A stretch of DNA of 64,000 nucleotides from Elmis aenea (GCA_947652605.1 OX393576.1:57140966-57204965), one strand, 5' to 3'; counted from the stretch's first letter, positions 1 to 12,452 are shown. Notes: generated from the sequence alone by a model not told the origin. Numbers and translations: made by a program.

Positions 1-1036
1 TCGGACGAATAAAGAATTGCTTCTTTTCATTAGAATTAACTAAAATTTAAATAATCTGTTAATAGCCTGAAATCTGATGCATAAATAAATAAAACCATTA
101 CTAGAGCTTTACTGAAAAGCGATATTGGTAGAAGCTTAAAAGGAAGAAACGAATTATTGTTTAAAGGGGGAATCATCTTCCATTAAAACATCAGATTACT
201 CCAATTCTGGTGATAAATGTCTTTTATTTTTATTTTCCTGACGATTTTCTAGTACTCGAGCAATGAACTTGTCCAATATTGTCTGTTTCTGTTTTTTATG
301 AAATTTCCTACAGAATATTGGATTTGTGGACAATTATCGAAGCATTTTTTTGCTTAAAAAAATGTGACAAATAAAGGTGTTAAGGAATATAGACGTTTCC
401 CTGTACCTACTGTGTTTTGGATTTTAACATGAAATGCAGAACTTTACGTTATCCTTACGTCGAAGCTTAATGAAGTCGTAGTTTAACTCTTTCATTAACA
501 TAGTGAAATAAAATAAATACCTATGCTTTATATTTTTATACTTATCTAAACTTCAATTCTTTTATTTGGATCAGAATTTAGATATGATTGGAATAATAAG
601 CACTCTAACACAAATCCCTATTTAATCCATCGCGCATTGTCTAACATAATTTCCGGTTATATCATTATATGAAATAACAGGCTTTATTACCGTTATGAAG
701 TTTAAGAAAATAGTAGATATTAACCTGCTACTAGTTTAAAACTTGTCGTACCAAAAATTTACATTTTCTCAAGTACTCAGGTATACACTGTCATGCCAAC
801 ATTGGAATTTTCCTGACATGGTGTTAAGTTACATGAACCTTTGAACGTCTTTAGTTCATTTGATCGGCCGCTTTAATACTTTGAGCTTTAAAGCCACGAA
901 AAGTACAATACAAAGGAAATTTACTCGATTTTTATGAGCTTATCTAAGCCCCTTCAATTTTTGGTTGCAGATTCTTAGAAATCTTAAAATCGCTATTGAA
1001 AAAGATACTTTAATTTTTTAGGTGCGTGAAATAGTG
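1..1036. other. AT-rich anonymous DNA
   Basis: I see no open frame, repeat or RNA signature that I can support here. Long A/T runs and scattered stops in all frames suggest non-coding DNA. Confidence 0.6.
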
Positions 1037-1502
1037 CAGGGTGGGCAAATTTCGGTGTTTTAACAGTGAATATCGGTAACTCTAAGAGGTGTCGCTTCTT
1101 CCATCTATTTTTTTCAAGAAAAAATTAATGTGAATTATGTGTTGAAAATTCAATGTAAATAGTTTTATATTATTTTTGAATTATCTTCTGGTTTGTATTA
1201 TTTTTTCCCTACTTTTTTGAAAATGGTAGATGATTGATGGTAACAACCTTTTCACTATATTTAATTTTGGTTTACTTTGGTCTAGGTTATTTTCATTAAC
1301 AAGCGAGATATACCTAGTCGTAAAACGAAAATTCGAAAAATCGAGTTATTGCTGATAATTCGAAAACAAAAGACGATAACCAATTTTAGTTCTCACCATT
1401 AATGTTTTCTCGAAAAAAAAATCAAGGAAGCGTTGTCCGTTTTTCGATACCTCTTAGAGTTACCAAGATTCCCTATGAAAACATCAAAATTTGCCCACCC
1501 TG
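1037..1502. mobile_element. MITE with CAGGGTGGGC ends
   Basis: The ends CAGGGTGGGCAAATTT and AAATTTGCCCACCCTG are inverted repeats. The similarity continues inward for about 70 bp, including GGTAACTCTAAGAGGTGTCG on the left against its near-complement on the right. The right flank is TA and the left flank is TG, which may be a decayed TA duplication. The 466-bp interior has no transposase. The CAGGG(T) end with a TA flank recurs at several other places in this window. This fits a Tc1/mariner-like non-autonomous family, but the superfamily is inferred from ends and flanks only. Confidence 0.8.
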
Positions 1503-2219
1503 TACTCGCGATTTAATGCCCAAAAAGCAAAACGTTTTCGTAAAAAATACTTACTGAAATTATCACAAAAAGTTTGTTACAAAAGGCTATTTCGCTGCTG
1601 TTTTGTTTTAAACCTGGCAACTTTTTTAGTTTCTTATAAAAAAAAAACCTTTAGCAGGTATATCCGAAATGTATTCACGATTTTATAAAACACCTACTAA
1701 AATATGGAGACAATTCTTTTACTTTTTTTATATTAAAAACATTACAAAATCTGTCTAACTTGTACACAAAACTTTTTTAGTATTACATGATAGTCTCATT
1801 ATAATGCTACTCACGTTTAGTGCTAGGTAACACAGAGCGTTTTTTTGTCGCGCGACTTTGGTCGTCGTATGTGTGTACGCGTACATGCAATTGCTAGTAC
1901 CTACTTCACAAATTACAATATTTCAAGGCGTTTTTCAATAACTTTTTTCGGAAAAAAAAAATGTGTTTTGTGCAGCAAAATTAAAGCATTTTGCTTTAAC
2001 CCCTCGTTACTACTCATGGGTCTCTATGACCCTGTTAAGTTTAGAAATAAAATTTTCAAACAATAATTCTTAACCAATGCAGTCCCCCCCGTCCGTGTAT
2101 TTTCAATATTGTACTCGAGCTTGCGTGTGGTGGGTGTTTTTAGCCGCTTTGTGTTTGTTTCGCGCCGTTACAGCATTCTAAAAGAAAGCGTTGCGGCATT
2201 TGTCCATATAAACCCTATA

Positions 2220-2827
2220 CAGGGTGTGTAAAAATTGGCGGAAGGGCTTCGTAAAATTCTAAGTCGAAAATCTTAATACGAAAATGTTGTACCACGCTTG
2301 CTGTGTCTGCAAGAGGTCCTCAAAGCTTTGACATTTGGTCCTTTAATAGGCGTTATTATTTAATACTTGCAAATGAAAAAGCTGCAATTTGGAATAAAAA
2401 TACATTTCGAATAGTATTTTTTCCTAGATATTGTGTTCTTCCTTTCAAAAATTGGTGTTGAAAATATGTAAATCACTGATTTTAATGACAGTAATACATA
2501 TGACAACATTGTCCTTAGCTGTCATCTCTCTTTTTCTCGTAATTATTTCTAGTTTGTGTTTTACGATACCCAAAAGTTTGCAGCTATGTTTACGAACTGA
2601 AGGCTTTCAGTTCGAACAAAAATTGTAAATACCTAAGTAAAAATTGCTGATAAAAAAATGTCCAAACGCAAATCAATGTATGCACTGTTGCCATTTTTTT
2701 TGTTCTTTAAATGGTTCCTGAGGCCATAGGAAGCATGGTACAACATTTTCGTATTAAGATTTTCGACTTAGAATTTTACGAAGAACATCGCTCCGTGTAG
2801 CCCTTCCGCCAATTTTTACACACCCTG
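2220..2827. mobile_element. MITE with CAGGGTGTGT ends
   Basis: A terminal inverted repeat of about 85 bp opens with CAGGGTGTGTAAAAATTGGC and closes with its complement. A subterminal block (ACGAAAATGTTGTACCA on the left) is mirrored near 2735. TA flanks both sides at 2218-2219 and 2828-2829. The short open frame inside (2431-2628) has no recognisable domain, so I treat the 608-bp element as non-autonomous. Confidence 0.88.
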
Positions 2828-2829
2828 TA

Positions 2830-4735
2830 TAAAAGATCGCAAAACGAACAGTGTTTGTTCTTCTTGTAAAATCCCGATTTGCAATACTTGCTCAATAATT
2901 TTATGTCCAAACTGTTCAGAAAATAAGTAAATGTATAATTTTATTCCTAAATATATCCTTTTTCATATGTAGTGTGTTTTAATTTATTAATTTATTATTT
3001 TATTTATTTAATAATTAATTTATGAGAGGGTCAGACTGACCCTTGAATAGTCTCAATGTAAAATTTATTTTGAGTAGTAACACAGGGTTAATATCAATTA
3101 TAAAACACATTTACAACCTGTAATATAAAAGGTACCTACAAAAACGTTTGTATTAAATGTAAATTTCGAACTTTTCGAGATTATAATTTTCGGAAAAAAA
3201 ATCACCTCAAATAATTTACGTTTTAGGTGCCATGTTACTTGTTAAAAATGTTTTAATTTATCGGCGTAGTTTAATTTTAATTATGTAGCAGAAACTTACC
3301 ACAAAAATGTCATGTGAGGGTTTAGTTTGCCCTACAACATACCTATTTATGGAAAACGTTTTTACTAAAATTAGGCAATAGCATGTTAAATAGGTCCGCT
3401 AATTTATACACACTCTGTGTTAACGCGTTTCTTTCTAGAGCAATTATTTTTAAGGATGCACTGTTCATTTTTCTTTCGCGGATGGGTATTTTTATTTATC
3501 TTTACCTCGAGCTGAATTTGTATTATTTATTTCCGCTTCTTTACTACATAAAGAACGTGTTAAAAGCGTCATTACTCGACGTCATTAAGTGAAAAACGTC
3601 TTTTGTTTTATGCAACAATCCCCTTGAATACAGCCACGTTCAGAATTTTTTATTAAAACCAAACAATAACGGTTTATGACATATTATTATGTTGGTTTGT
3701 TTCATTCAATTGTTCTCTAGCTATTGTTATCTAACTTCATTACTGCATAAATTGGTTAAAGAACACGTAATATGTTCAGCATGTTTACAGCTGTTGAGTG
3801 CAAAGAAAACGTATCGAATTCCTTTAGATTGCAACATATATCACTGAAGCAAACCTGCAGTAAGATAAATTGTTGACTCGAGCAGTTTAACCTTTAGTGG
3901 GCAATCGAGCAAACTTTGCACATGATTAGCACCGTTCTGTTGCACACGCTACTTTGAAATTGTTTTTCTGCAAGTTGTTGAGTGCTTTAGAGATCGCAGT
4001 TTAACCACAGCCTGTTTGATTTTACATTAAACTTATTGTTAGTTTAATTTGCTCTGTAGGTAAACATCAACTGCAGCGGAATAGAAGAGACGAATTCAGT
4101 TTCAATAAATTAGTGTTTTTTTTTCACATATTTAGGTGGAATATTGATTAATTTTTTGTTTGTAGTAACGAATTATTAAGGTTATTAAGAAAAACGTTGT
4201 AGTAAAAGAAAGGGAGTCAAACTGTGAGGCACAGCGTCCAACTCGAACATTAAAATTCGAGAACGATTTTAATCGAAAGTGTTGTGCATTATAGTAGGCC
4301 TACCGTGGTTAGCGACAAATGCAATCATTAGAAGAGATCTAAAAATTCCAAGTGTTAAATAATGAGTAAAAAACCACAGTGTTAAATACAGCGAAAGGCT
4401 GAGGATGCTCCCAAACAGACCAGTTAAAAAAACTTGTGGCTTAAACCATCAGACTTACCAACCAGATTTTATTATTTTATTAGAATACAACAATTTCAAA
4501 AGGGTTAGAATTAAGACGGTGGTATAAAAGGCATAAGCTATTGGCAATTGCTTACTTGTTATTAGTGGTACAAGATTTACTATTGTCCATTTGGGACAGA
4601 TTGTAAATAATCTAGGGACAAAGCAAATAAAAATTTAAAAAATAGAAGCTTTTGGGTGGCATTAATAAAGGAAGAAGTGTGTTTTGTATTATCTTTGAAT
4701 TTTGCACAGAAACATAAATGACAAAAGATTTATCT
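2830..4735. other. Anonymous DNA with one TATA-like site
   Basis: No gene or repeat is recognised. A good TATA-box look-alike, TATAAAAGGC, lies near 4523 on the + strand. No convincing open frame or splice pattern follows before the LINE fragment. I record it only as a possible promoter. Confidence 0.4.
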
Positions 4736-4739
4736 AGAA

Positions 4740-5178
4740 TATAGCATTGATAGTTGGGATTTGCTTCCCAAAAGCCAGTTCATTTTTTAATACTTTATGT
4801 TTAGTTCTTCTCTCTTCTTCTTCACGTGTTCGCTCCATCGAAGCTTAGCATCCAGTGTCATTCCTAGGTATTTTGCAGAGTTTGAGTGCGGTAATCGGTT
4901 GCCACCAATTTTTATTGGGATGTGATGTGTTTTACGATTGGTAAAATTGACGTGGACCGACCGTTTCGTTTAGCTTAATGCGCCATTTTTCTGTCCATGT
5001 GCTTATTTTGTTTATAGCCTGCTGCAGCTTGTTAGTTGCTTATACGATGTTTTCTTCTACCGCTAACACTGTGGTATCGTCTGCGAACGTTGCTATTGTG
5101 GTGCCGTTAGTTTGTGGAATATCGTGGGTATATAAGAGGTATATAAACATAATGAACAATATACTTGTGAGAGTGTAA
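4740..5178 (-). pseudogene. Jockey-like LINE reverse transcriptase, second half of the RT domain
   Basis: Reading the minus strand downward from about 5178 gives LLYTHDIPQTNG, then TIATFADDTTVLAVEENI, then an RT thumb-like stretch with KWRIKLNE, AKYLGMTLDAKLRW and HVKKKREEL. FADD is the catalytic box of reverse transcriptase. The flanking motifs match the Jockey clade of non-LTR retrotransposons. A stop follows ENIV and the frame shifts near 4930, so the copy is dead. The tail runs on as a decayed W-L-L-G-S-K-S-Q stretch to about 4740. The first half of the same RT domain lies just beside it on the opposite strand (5183-5899), and the two pieces would join almost end to end in the parent protein. 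Confidence 0.85.
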
Positions 5179-5182
5179 ATAA

Positions 5183-5899
5183 TACAGATCAGCTGCTGCT
5201 ACCACGGGAGGGTGGGAAGGAGATCCCACTGGTAACACCAAAGGAGGTTGAGAATGACATCAAAAACAATATTAACTCGAGAAAAGCCCCAGGTTTCGAC
5301 CTTATAACAGGTCTAACTCTCAAACAACTCCCTAGAAAGGGGATAGTAAAACTAACAAACCTAATAAACGCTACCTTTAGGCTGAAACACGTACCAAAAA
5401 TCTGGAAAATAGCAGAAGTAATAATGATCCAAAAGCAGGGAAAACCACCACATGAAGTTACCTCGTATAGACCGATCTCGTTGCTACCCGTTATCTCCAA
5501 ACCCAAACTCTTTGAAAAATTGCTCTTAAAGCGAATGAAGATCATAATCGAAAGAAAAAATATCATACCAACTCATCAATTTGGATTCCGAGAAGAACAC
5601 TCTACAATAGACCAAGTACACAGAGTCACAGATCTGATAGAAAAAGCTCTAAAAGAAAAAAAAAATATGTGCTGCAATTTTCCTAGACGTCAAACAAGCT
5701 TTTGATAAGGTCTGGCATAAAGGGCTAATGATTAAACTGCAAACGTTATTACCAGAGCAGTATTGCCAAATACTAAAATCCTATATCTCAGGAAGACTAT
5801 TCAGAATAAAGCAGGGAAACCATTATTCCGGGCTCAAAGACATAAAAGCAGGCGTTCCTCAAGGAAGCGTTCTAGGGCCAGTTTTATACCAAAGTATAT
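5183..5899 (+). pseudogene. Jockey-like LINE reverse transcriptase, first half of the RT domain
   Basis: The plus strand encodes, in order, RKAPGFDLITG, a helix ending VPKIWKIAEVIMIQK, SYRPISLLPV, KLFEKLLLKRM, HQFGFREEHSTIDQVHR, then LDVKQAFDKVWHKGL and GVPQGSVLGPVLY. These are RT blocks 1 to 4 of a Jockey-type LINE ORF2, which in the living element makes the cDNA at the target site. A frameshift sits in the A-run near 5660, between HRVTDLIEKALKEKK and the LDVKQAFDKVW block. Coding stops just after VLY, before the FADD box. That missing box is found inverted on the adjacent fragment at 4740-5178. No endonuclease or 5' UTR is visible. Confidence 0.92.
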
Positions 5900-6557
5900 G
5901 ATTCATAAAAAAGTTCTAAAAACCGCTTAAAATGGAAGTACTCTCAAATTAGCAAAACAAGATTTGAAAAAAGTTAAACAAGATAGTTAAGAAAGATGAA
6001 GTTTTTGAAAAATTAATGCTACTGGAATATAAAAGAAAATATTGAGTAAGTTGCTAAACGAAACAGGATCACTAGGTATAAGATACAGTATAATGTAAAA
6101 ATATCAAATGAGCCTACTCGTATCCTGGGTTATTTCTAGTACATCACTAAAATAAATAATAAAAAACGAACATTTATAACCATTTTATACAATTACCAAT
6201 AAACGAAAACGGAAGAAATAAAAAATGGGATGAGCACATATTCAGATTGAATAATAACAACTTAATAAAAACAGCTTGTGTTAACATACCTTCCGGTCAA
6301 AGAAGGGAAGGGCGCCTACAAAGTTACTAGTTGATTTTTTTTTTTTCGAAAATAAAAGAGATATCTGAGTTAATAATGACATCTAGAACATATTGAAAGG
6401 ATGCAATATTTAAACGCGTTTGTATTAAAAACTATTCTATTGGGAATGACGAATTACATAAGTTATAATACTCGTACATTAATTTGTAGCTTGCACATCG
6501 ACAACCTAATTATGTTCATATTTTATGCAACTTTATCGATACTTCCAATTCCGTAAC
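5900..6557. other. Anonymous AT-rich DNA
   Basis: I see nothing that can be supported as a gene. It may include decayed flanks of the LINE fragment that ends at about 5899. Confidence 0.5.
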
Positions 6558-7090
6558 AGGACAATTATCCCCTGGACAATAAACCCCTGTCAATAACTTT
6601 CCAGACAACCCCCTGTTTAAAAACTTCCCGTTTATAGAACCACCTAAAAATTAACCCCCTATGCAAAAAAACAAACAATAACCCCATTATTTGAAGTATC
6701 GGTAGATTACAACTGTCGCAATGTGAAGTGTTGTAGTTGTAATAACAAAAAATAAATTAAATGCAGAACAATAGCTAAATCTTCATTCGGTGTTATCTTT
6801 TATTGCACAATAAATTTTTACTGTTACGACCATCATCCACATTTTTTGTATCAAAGAAATTTTTGCTAAAACTATGATTTTGGCAAATTTATTTTGAAAC
6901 ATTTATTACATCAATAAATTTATGCATTCATTGTTTGTAGTGTAAAGAAACTTTTATATTTATTAAGTTTTGATTTTTATACAGGGTGTTTATGACCGGG
7001 TGAGAGTTATTGCGCGGGGGATTTTTAAACTGGGGTTTACTGACGGGTGAATAATATCCGGGCCGAGATTGTCCACTGGTTAATTGTCCT
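6558..7090. mobile_element. Inverted-repeat element with AGGACAATT ends
   Basis: The left end AGGACAATTATCCCCTGG is mirrored by CCACTGGTTAATTGTCCT at the right. Near the left end a motif of the form GACAAT-A-ACCCCTG is repeated three to four times (about 6560-6625). A matching G-rich set lies at the right (7000-7075). No clear target duplication is visible. A CAGGGTGTTTATGACC end at about 6983 suggests a fragment of the CAGGG family is also present or nested. No coding content is recognised. Confidence 0.65.
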
Positions 7091-9234
7091 AGAACCTAAT
7101 AATTCTTTATAAATTGTGTTGTTCAATGTTTTTGCCCAGCAGTTTACCGCTTTGAACTACTGTTATTTGTATTTAAATTATACTTTTAGAGATGGATTCT
7201 TAGTTTAGTGTTAAATTACTATGAAACTAGCCTCTGTTTTTCATTTTTGTTGTATTTTACCGTATTTCAATTCTCACCACTACAAAAAATCCAATTTAAA
7301 GCAATTTAACATTTTCAACATCTTAAGCGTGGCTATAACATTTGTAAACACACTATACATTCTTTATATAAGTAATATAAAAACCAGAAGTTAAGGAAAA
7401 AAACGTGAAAATAAAAAGGTCAATAATGACGTGTGAGATATAATTAAAATTATTAAATGATAATATGTGTATCTCAAAATTTCTTACTTCGTGGCTTAAG
7501 GTAAAATAAATGGGTAAGATATGAACGAGAATGAGATTTACTTCAAGCACTATAACAATTTTCTTTCATTGTTATGTCCTTAAATACACCCGACGTAGTT
7601 ACAGACCGAAAACATAACAAACGTTAATAAATATTTCAAAAACAGTTCCCTAAATTGCTGAACGCTGTGGCATTATTCAGGAGACTAACAAACTTTCAAC
7701 GAAATTGCCCTTAATTAAAAACCCAGTCTGCATTAACCATTAAAACCTGAAATAAAAATGCACGTCACATAATTCGAAATGTCTACGCTGTTTACGTTTA
7801 ACCGCATTTTTAACTTCGCCATGACAAATGTCGGTTTTATTTCAGCCTCTGTGAACATGAGTAGTTTCATATGAGCACATTATCCCGATTGTAGTGAAGT
7901 GAGGCGAGTATTATTTACGTGTCAGTCTGACCCACTTCCACACATTACCAACTTGCGATTGTGGGATGGGGATGTTATTTTTCTGTGTATGACACTAAGA
8001 TTGAAATTTTTATTTAGCGATACCTCGCGAACGCTAGTTGCTGTTTCTTCGTTGCAATTTTATTCCATTGTTTTTTTGTTCCATTCATTTATTTACCTGG
8101 GATATAAATAAAGCTTTCGATTGAAAATAACCATTCATCTTATTGTTTGCGGTAAAAATCCACAGCTTATTGGATAAAGTGAAAAAACTGAGAGAAATTT
8201 AGTTTGTTATACTCAGAATGTTCTACGTTTAAAAATTAGAGATGTATTTGTAACAATCTTTATTAACATTTTCATTTGTATAGGATCAGGATCTGTTAAC
8301 CTACCTACTTTTTGTATGTATTTAAAGTATTATTTTAAAAAAAAAGTATTTTTCTTTACAAATATACGCAACATTTTGTTACTGCTGTTTGCACTGCATT
8401 TACAACAACATTTTTCGTTAAGAAGGCTCTTATTAAGACAACTAAAGTAGCCATTTTTAGCATTTCAAACATAGAGCCTTTAATTCAAATCGATTTTTCA
8501 TTTCAAAAATATGCTGATATGCGTCTAAATTGGGCATACTTTTTTTAGAACCTAGTTTAACCTCATACTAATAACTCAATCGTTTCGACATTGCCAAAAA
8601 TTTTTCTTTAATACATAACTACAACAAAACGTACATTAACCAAAAGCCAATTAGAACTTGTTGTCAAAAATGTCACCATTAGATTTAAAAGTATCTTCTA
8701 GAATTTCTTACCGTTAATTAAATGAATCCTACACCTCACTGTAATTGGAATTAGGTCTAAGAAGAAGGAACAATTATGCGAACCATATACTATGTGAATT
8801 CAGTCAAATATTTAATCAAAGTTTAATTTAAAAAACCCCATCTACATAAATAAGGGCAATATTGCGTTGATATACTTTTCTTATTTCTTTATAAATTGTC
8901 GAAGCTGTTTGTGGAACGTTTGTTATAAATTTTTTTCAAGGATGGTGATCAAAGTTTGACTAAATACCAAGTTTTGGTTTTGACAGGTATATCGTTTGTA
9001 AATTTAATAAATAAAAAAATTTGGTGTAACGCTGTCGAGAGTAAGACAAATTATCTGCGGTAATCGAGGGGAGGGTGCGGCTTAATTTGAAAATTTTACC
9101 ACTCAAATTATATTTACGAGAATTATTATTTATAAATGTTAGAGAAAACTATTCAATTACGGTTCTCCCCCATATTGTAACAGATTTCGTGACAGCCGAG
9201 CTCAGGCAACGATGACAGTTGCAAGTATGGCAAT
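7091..9234. other. Anonymous AT-rich DNA
   Basis: No gene, RNA or clear repeat is seen. The short open frames here have no recognisable domain and typical intergenic composition. Confidence 0.5.
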
Positions 9235-9372
9235 AATAGTATATTATATACCAAGGTAGAGAAGTCAACTATTATAGCCTGAGGGCTCAGATTAGATCGC
9301 GAGGCGCGAAGCGCCGAGGGATCTAAGGGCCCGAAGGCTATAAGACTTCTCTACCGTGGTGTATATACTATT
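9235..9372. repeat. Long hairpin with ultra-stable tip, copy 1
   Basis: Outer arms AATAGTATAT...GGTAGAGAAGT pair with ACTTCTCTACC...TATACTATT. Inner arms TATAGCC and GGCTATA, then TAGATC and GATCTA, lead to the tip GGCGC-GAA-GCGCC (9303-9315). The tip contains GCGAAGC, which as DNA is known to form an exceptionally stable three-base-loop mini-hairpin. GA opposite GA flanks the tip stem and would allow tandem G-A pairs. Function is unknown. Confidence 0.85.
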
Positions 9373-10620
9373 TTTTTCACTACTAGTAAGACAAACCCAT
9401 TTATGTTATGCACGCACTTTCTAACCTAAAATATAAAAAGTTAAGTACCTATCTATTCTATAGAAATATTGAATCTGCGTGTTACTCATCTTGCTAAATC
9501 ACTATTGTTATTAAAAAACATTGTTTTTAAGCGATGGTTTCATCTAAAATACTGACATTATTAAAACTTTTCTTTTTTACGTTGTGTCAATCGACCGTGT
9601 GGATATTGACAACCGTCATTTATTTCGGCGCGAAAGTCGTGTTATTTAAATACACCAAAGTTTTTAAAATTAAATTAATTTATTTAAACAACGTTTTAAA
9701 TGCTAAAATACCAATAAAGAGAATTTCTCCATCATACTAAATCGTCCTATAATTTTTTTTTCTTTAAAACTACAACAGCATTATCAAAAAATATAAATTT
9801 GTTCATTATTCACCAGTGGTTAATAATGAAAAATTGTTTACCTGTAACCATGCATAGGTAGAGAAATTGAATTTCACGGCATTCTAATATACGTCATAAT
9901 GCTACGCTATATTACTAGTAGTGAAAAATAGTATATTATATACCAAGGTAGAGAAGTCAACTATTATAGCCTGAGGGCTCAGATTAGATCACGAGGCGCG
10001 AAGCGCCGAGTGATGTAAGGGCCCGAAGGCTATAAGACTTCTCTACCGTGGTGTATATACTATTTTTTTCACTACTAGTAAGAGAAACCCATTTATGTTA
10101 TGCACGCACTTTCTAACCTAAAATATAAAAAGTTAAGTACCTATCTATTCTATAGAAATATTGAATCTGCGTGTTACTCATCTTGCTAAATCACTATTGT
10201 TATTAAAAAACATTGTTTTTAAGCGATGGTTTCATCTAAAATACTGACATTATTAAAACTTTTCTTTTTTACGTTGTGTCAATCGACCGTGTGGATATTG
10301 ACAACCGTCATTTATTTCGGCGCGAAAGTCGTGTTATTTAAATACACCAAAGTTTTTAAAATTAAATTAATTTATTTAAACAACGTTTTAAATGCTAAAA
10401 TACCAATAAAGAGAATTTCTCCATCATACTAAATCGTCCTATAATTTTTTTTTCTTTAAAACTACAACAGCATTATCAAAAAATATAAATTTGTTCATTA
10501 TTCACCAGTGGTTAATAATGAAAAATTGTTTACCTGTAACCATGCATAGGTAGAGAAATTGAATTTCACGGCATTCTAATATACGTCATAATGCTACGCT
10601 ATATTACTAGTAGTGAAAAA
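9237..10620. repeat. Two tandem copies of a 692-bp unit
   Basis: The unit at 9237-9928 is repeated directly at 9929-10620 with only four differences that I could see by eye. Each unit has two parts. The first is a long imperfect hairpin of about 135 bp. The second is a block of about 555 bp bounded by TTTTTTCACTACTAGTA and its complement TACTAGTAGTGAAAAA. The order is therefore hairpin-block-hairpin-block. The 68-codon open frame in the block is identical in both copies, but this only reflects the recent duplication. No transposase is seen. It could be a short satellite array or two adjacent copies of a MITE. Confidence 0.93.
9927..10064. repeat. Long hairpin with ultra-stable tip, copy 2
   Basis: This is the second copy of the hairpin, 692 bp downstream, with its GCGAAGC tip at 9998-10004. 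Beside the tip it has ATCAC paired with GTGAT. The first copy has ATCGC against GGGAT there, which leaves one mismatch. Copy 2 instead carries a mismatch one step further out (TAGATC against GATGTA). Confidence 0.85.
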
Positions 10621-11699
10621 ACTGTATTTAATTTCGTTAGGGCTAATTTGACACCGCGTTTAATCCAGTTTCACGGATAACCGGATCTTTAATAATAGGC
10701 TCTTTAGTGTACTTAACACAAAACTAAGTGATATAAATAAAATTTCGAGTAGAGCAGTGGAATTATAAGACGACGTGAACCCTGTCGCTAATTTATTCTC
10801 GCTGCCAATGTCTTCCCTGCACTTGCAAATTATTTGGAATAATTTCGTCGTCATTTGCGACGAGCATTTGTCATTTTCAATTTAATTAATACACACGGCC
10901 TCAATACGTGAGCGTCGATTTCTTTTTGTTTTTCTCAGTTGGCGTTCGTGCTTGGCAATTAATCGCTATTTGAAGAAGCGATAAGAGTTTACAAAAGAAA
11001 GTAAATAAACGAAGGCCATTTATTTTTCGTCGTAACAGAACAACACTTTTTAGATTCCTGAATATGCACCACAGAAAAACACACACGCAATATAGTAATT
11101 TACAGCCTACATTATGCAAATGTCTAAGAGTGGTGCTATTTTTGAACGTGAAAATGCAATCAGCTGCTTTATTATAACTCACTGCTATTTTGTAATGCAT
11201 GGGTATTACATAAATTGCAAAAACTATTAAGTCACTTGCAAAATTATAACCCTATAACTCAAAAGTTAGGTTTAAATTTAAATGATTACTTTAATAGCAG
11301 TAATATTATGTATAAAATTTTAAATTGCTAAAAAATTCGAGTGGACTTGAATAAAATTTAAGTGTCAGTTTCATCTTAAATTTTGCATTAACTTTACACT
11401 TCGAAGCTTTTTTATCATTTAGACGAGATTATGGCTTAAAAAGGGTGTCCCAGATTACATTTCCAGCATAGGAATCTCGCTTATTATAAGAGATACAGGT
11501 TTGTTTAACAGATGAATTCCTTAGTATGAGAGATGTGACAATCAATTTTTAAAAGTACAAAATTCGTCGTACTCTAGATGTTATAGGCAAAAAATAAGAA
11601 AATGTTGAGCTTATTTTCTCTCTCATAACTTGTTTGTCTTAATCATTAAATGAATTCTATTTGTACCTTTTGAAGGTACTTTTTTTAATGTAGAATGTA
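10621..11699. other. Anonymous DNA
   Basis: No gene is recognised. At about 11450 there is a lone GGGTGTCCCAG end followed by AATCTCGCTTATTATAA, which resembles the ends of the TA-flanked foldback family at 33.3 kb. I found no clear partner end. Confidence 0.4.
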
Positions 11700-11884
11700 G
11701 GGGAGACCGGGGCTAGTTGTCACAAAATGTAGGTTTTATTTTTTTTTGTCTTATTTTCATAATTTAAGATCAGTTTTTTCTTTCTGTTGCATACCCACAT
11801 GTGTCGTGCTTTATATTCTCAATAGTTGTTTGAGCAACATCGAGTGACTTATGTGCAAAAGAATACTTATCGCGCGAAAGCAAA

Positions 11885-11926
11885 GTGTGACAACATGCCC
11901 CGGCAGGCCGGGGCATGTTGTCACAC
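11885..11926. repeat. Perfect 20-bp palindrome made of two head-to-head element motifs
   Basis: The arm GTGTGACAACATGCCCCGGC (11885-11904) is followed by AG and then its exact complement (11907-11926). Each arm is one copy of the subterminal motif of the surrounding element. Confidence 0.97.
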
Positions 11927-12452
11927 TGAGCGGGGTAAGTTGTCACGTTTCAAATAAATGTAGTAAATGATTAATGAAAACAAAAATTGATGGACAATTT
12001 GTAAGAAAAACTCAAATATAATTTCGAACGATAAAAATAGAAACAATACAAACAATCGAAGTACATACAAATAATTTAAATGCAGATCAAACGCATGAAA
12101 CCCCCCTAGATATCATCATCTGAATCACAGTTGTGGCATATTCGTGCAGCCGTGATTAAAACGTCCGCAGGTGGGGCAGAGCGATTTCTTTTTCTTTTAT
12201 ATGTTCTGACCATCTGTACAGTAGAACATTTTGAGTAATTTTTATGCGTTGGGGCAAGTTTTTGCTTGTGACAACTTGCCCCGTCAACAATGTGACAACA
12301 TGCCCTGAGGCCACTTTTATGATAAAAATCAAGCTATTTGTCGCGAAATAAAAAACCATATCCTAATAATTGTATGAAGTTTTAGCTGAAAGGTGTAGCT
12401 TTGATAATGTCATAATAGTATTCACTTTAAATCCAATCTCAATCGTCTAGAG

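Noticed and set aside
5189..5566. Minus-strand open frame of 125 codons
   Set aside because: It is the antisense shadow of the Jockey RT fragment on the plus strand.
9534..10432. Identical 68-codon open frames in both tandem units as a conserved small protein
   Set aside because: The units are over 99% identical as DNA, so identity of the frames carries no evidence of selection. The peptide has no known motif.
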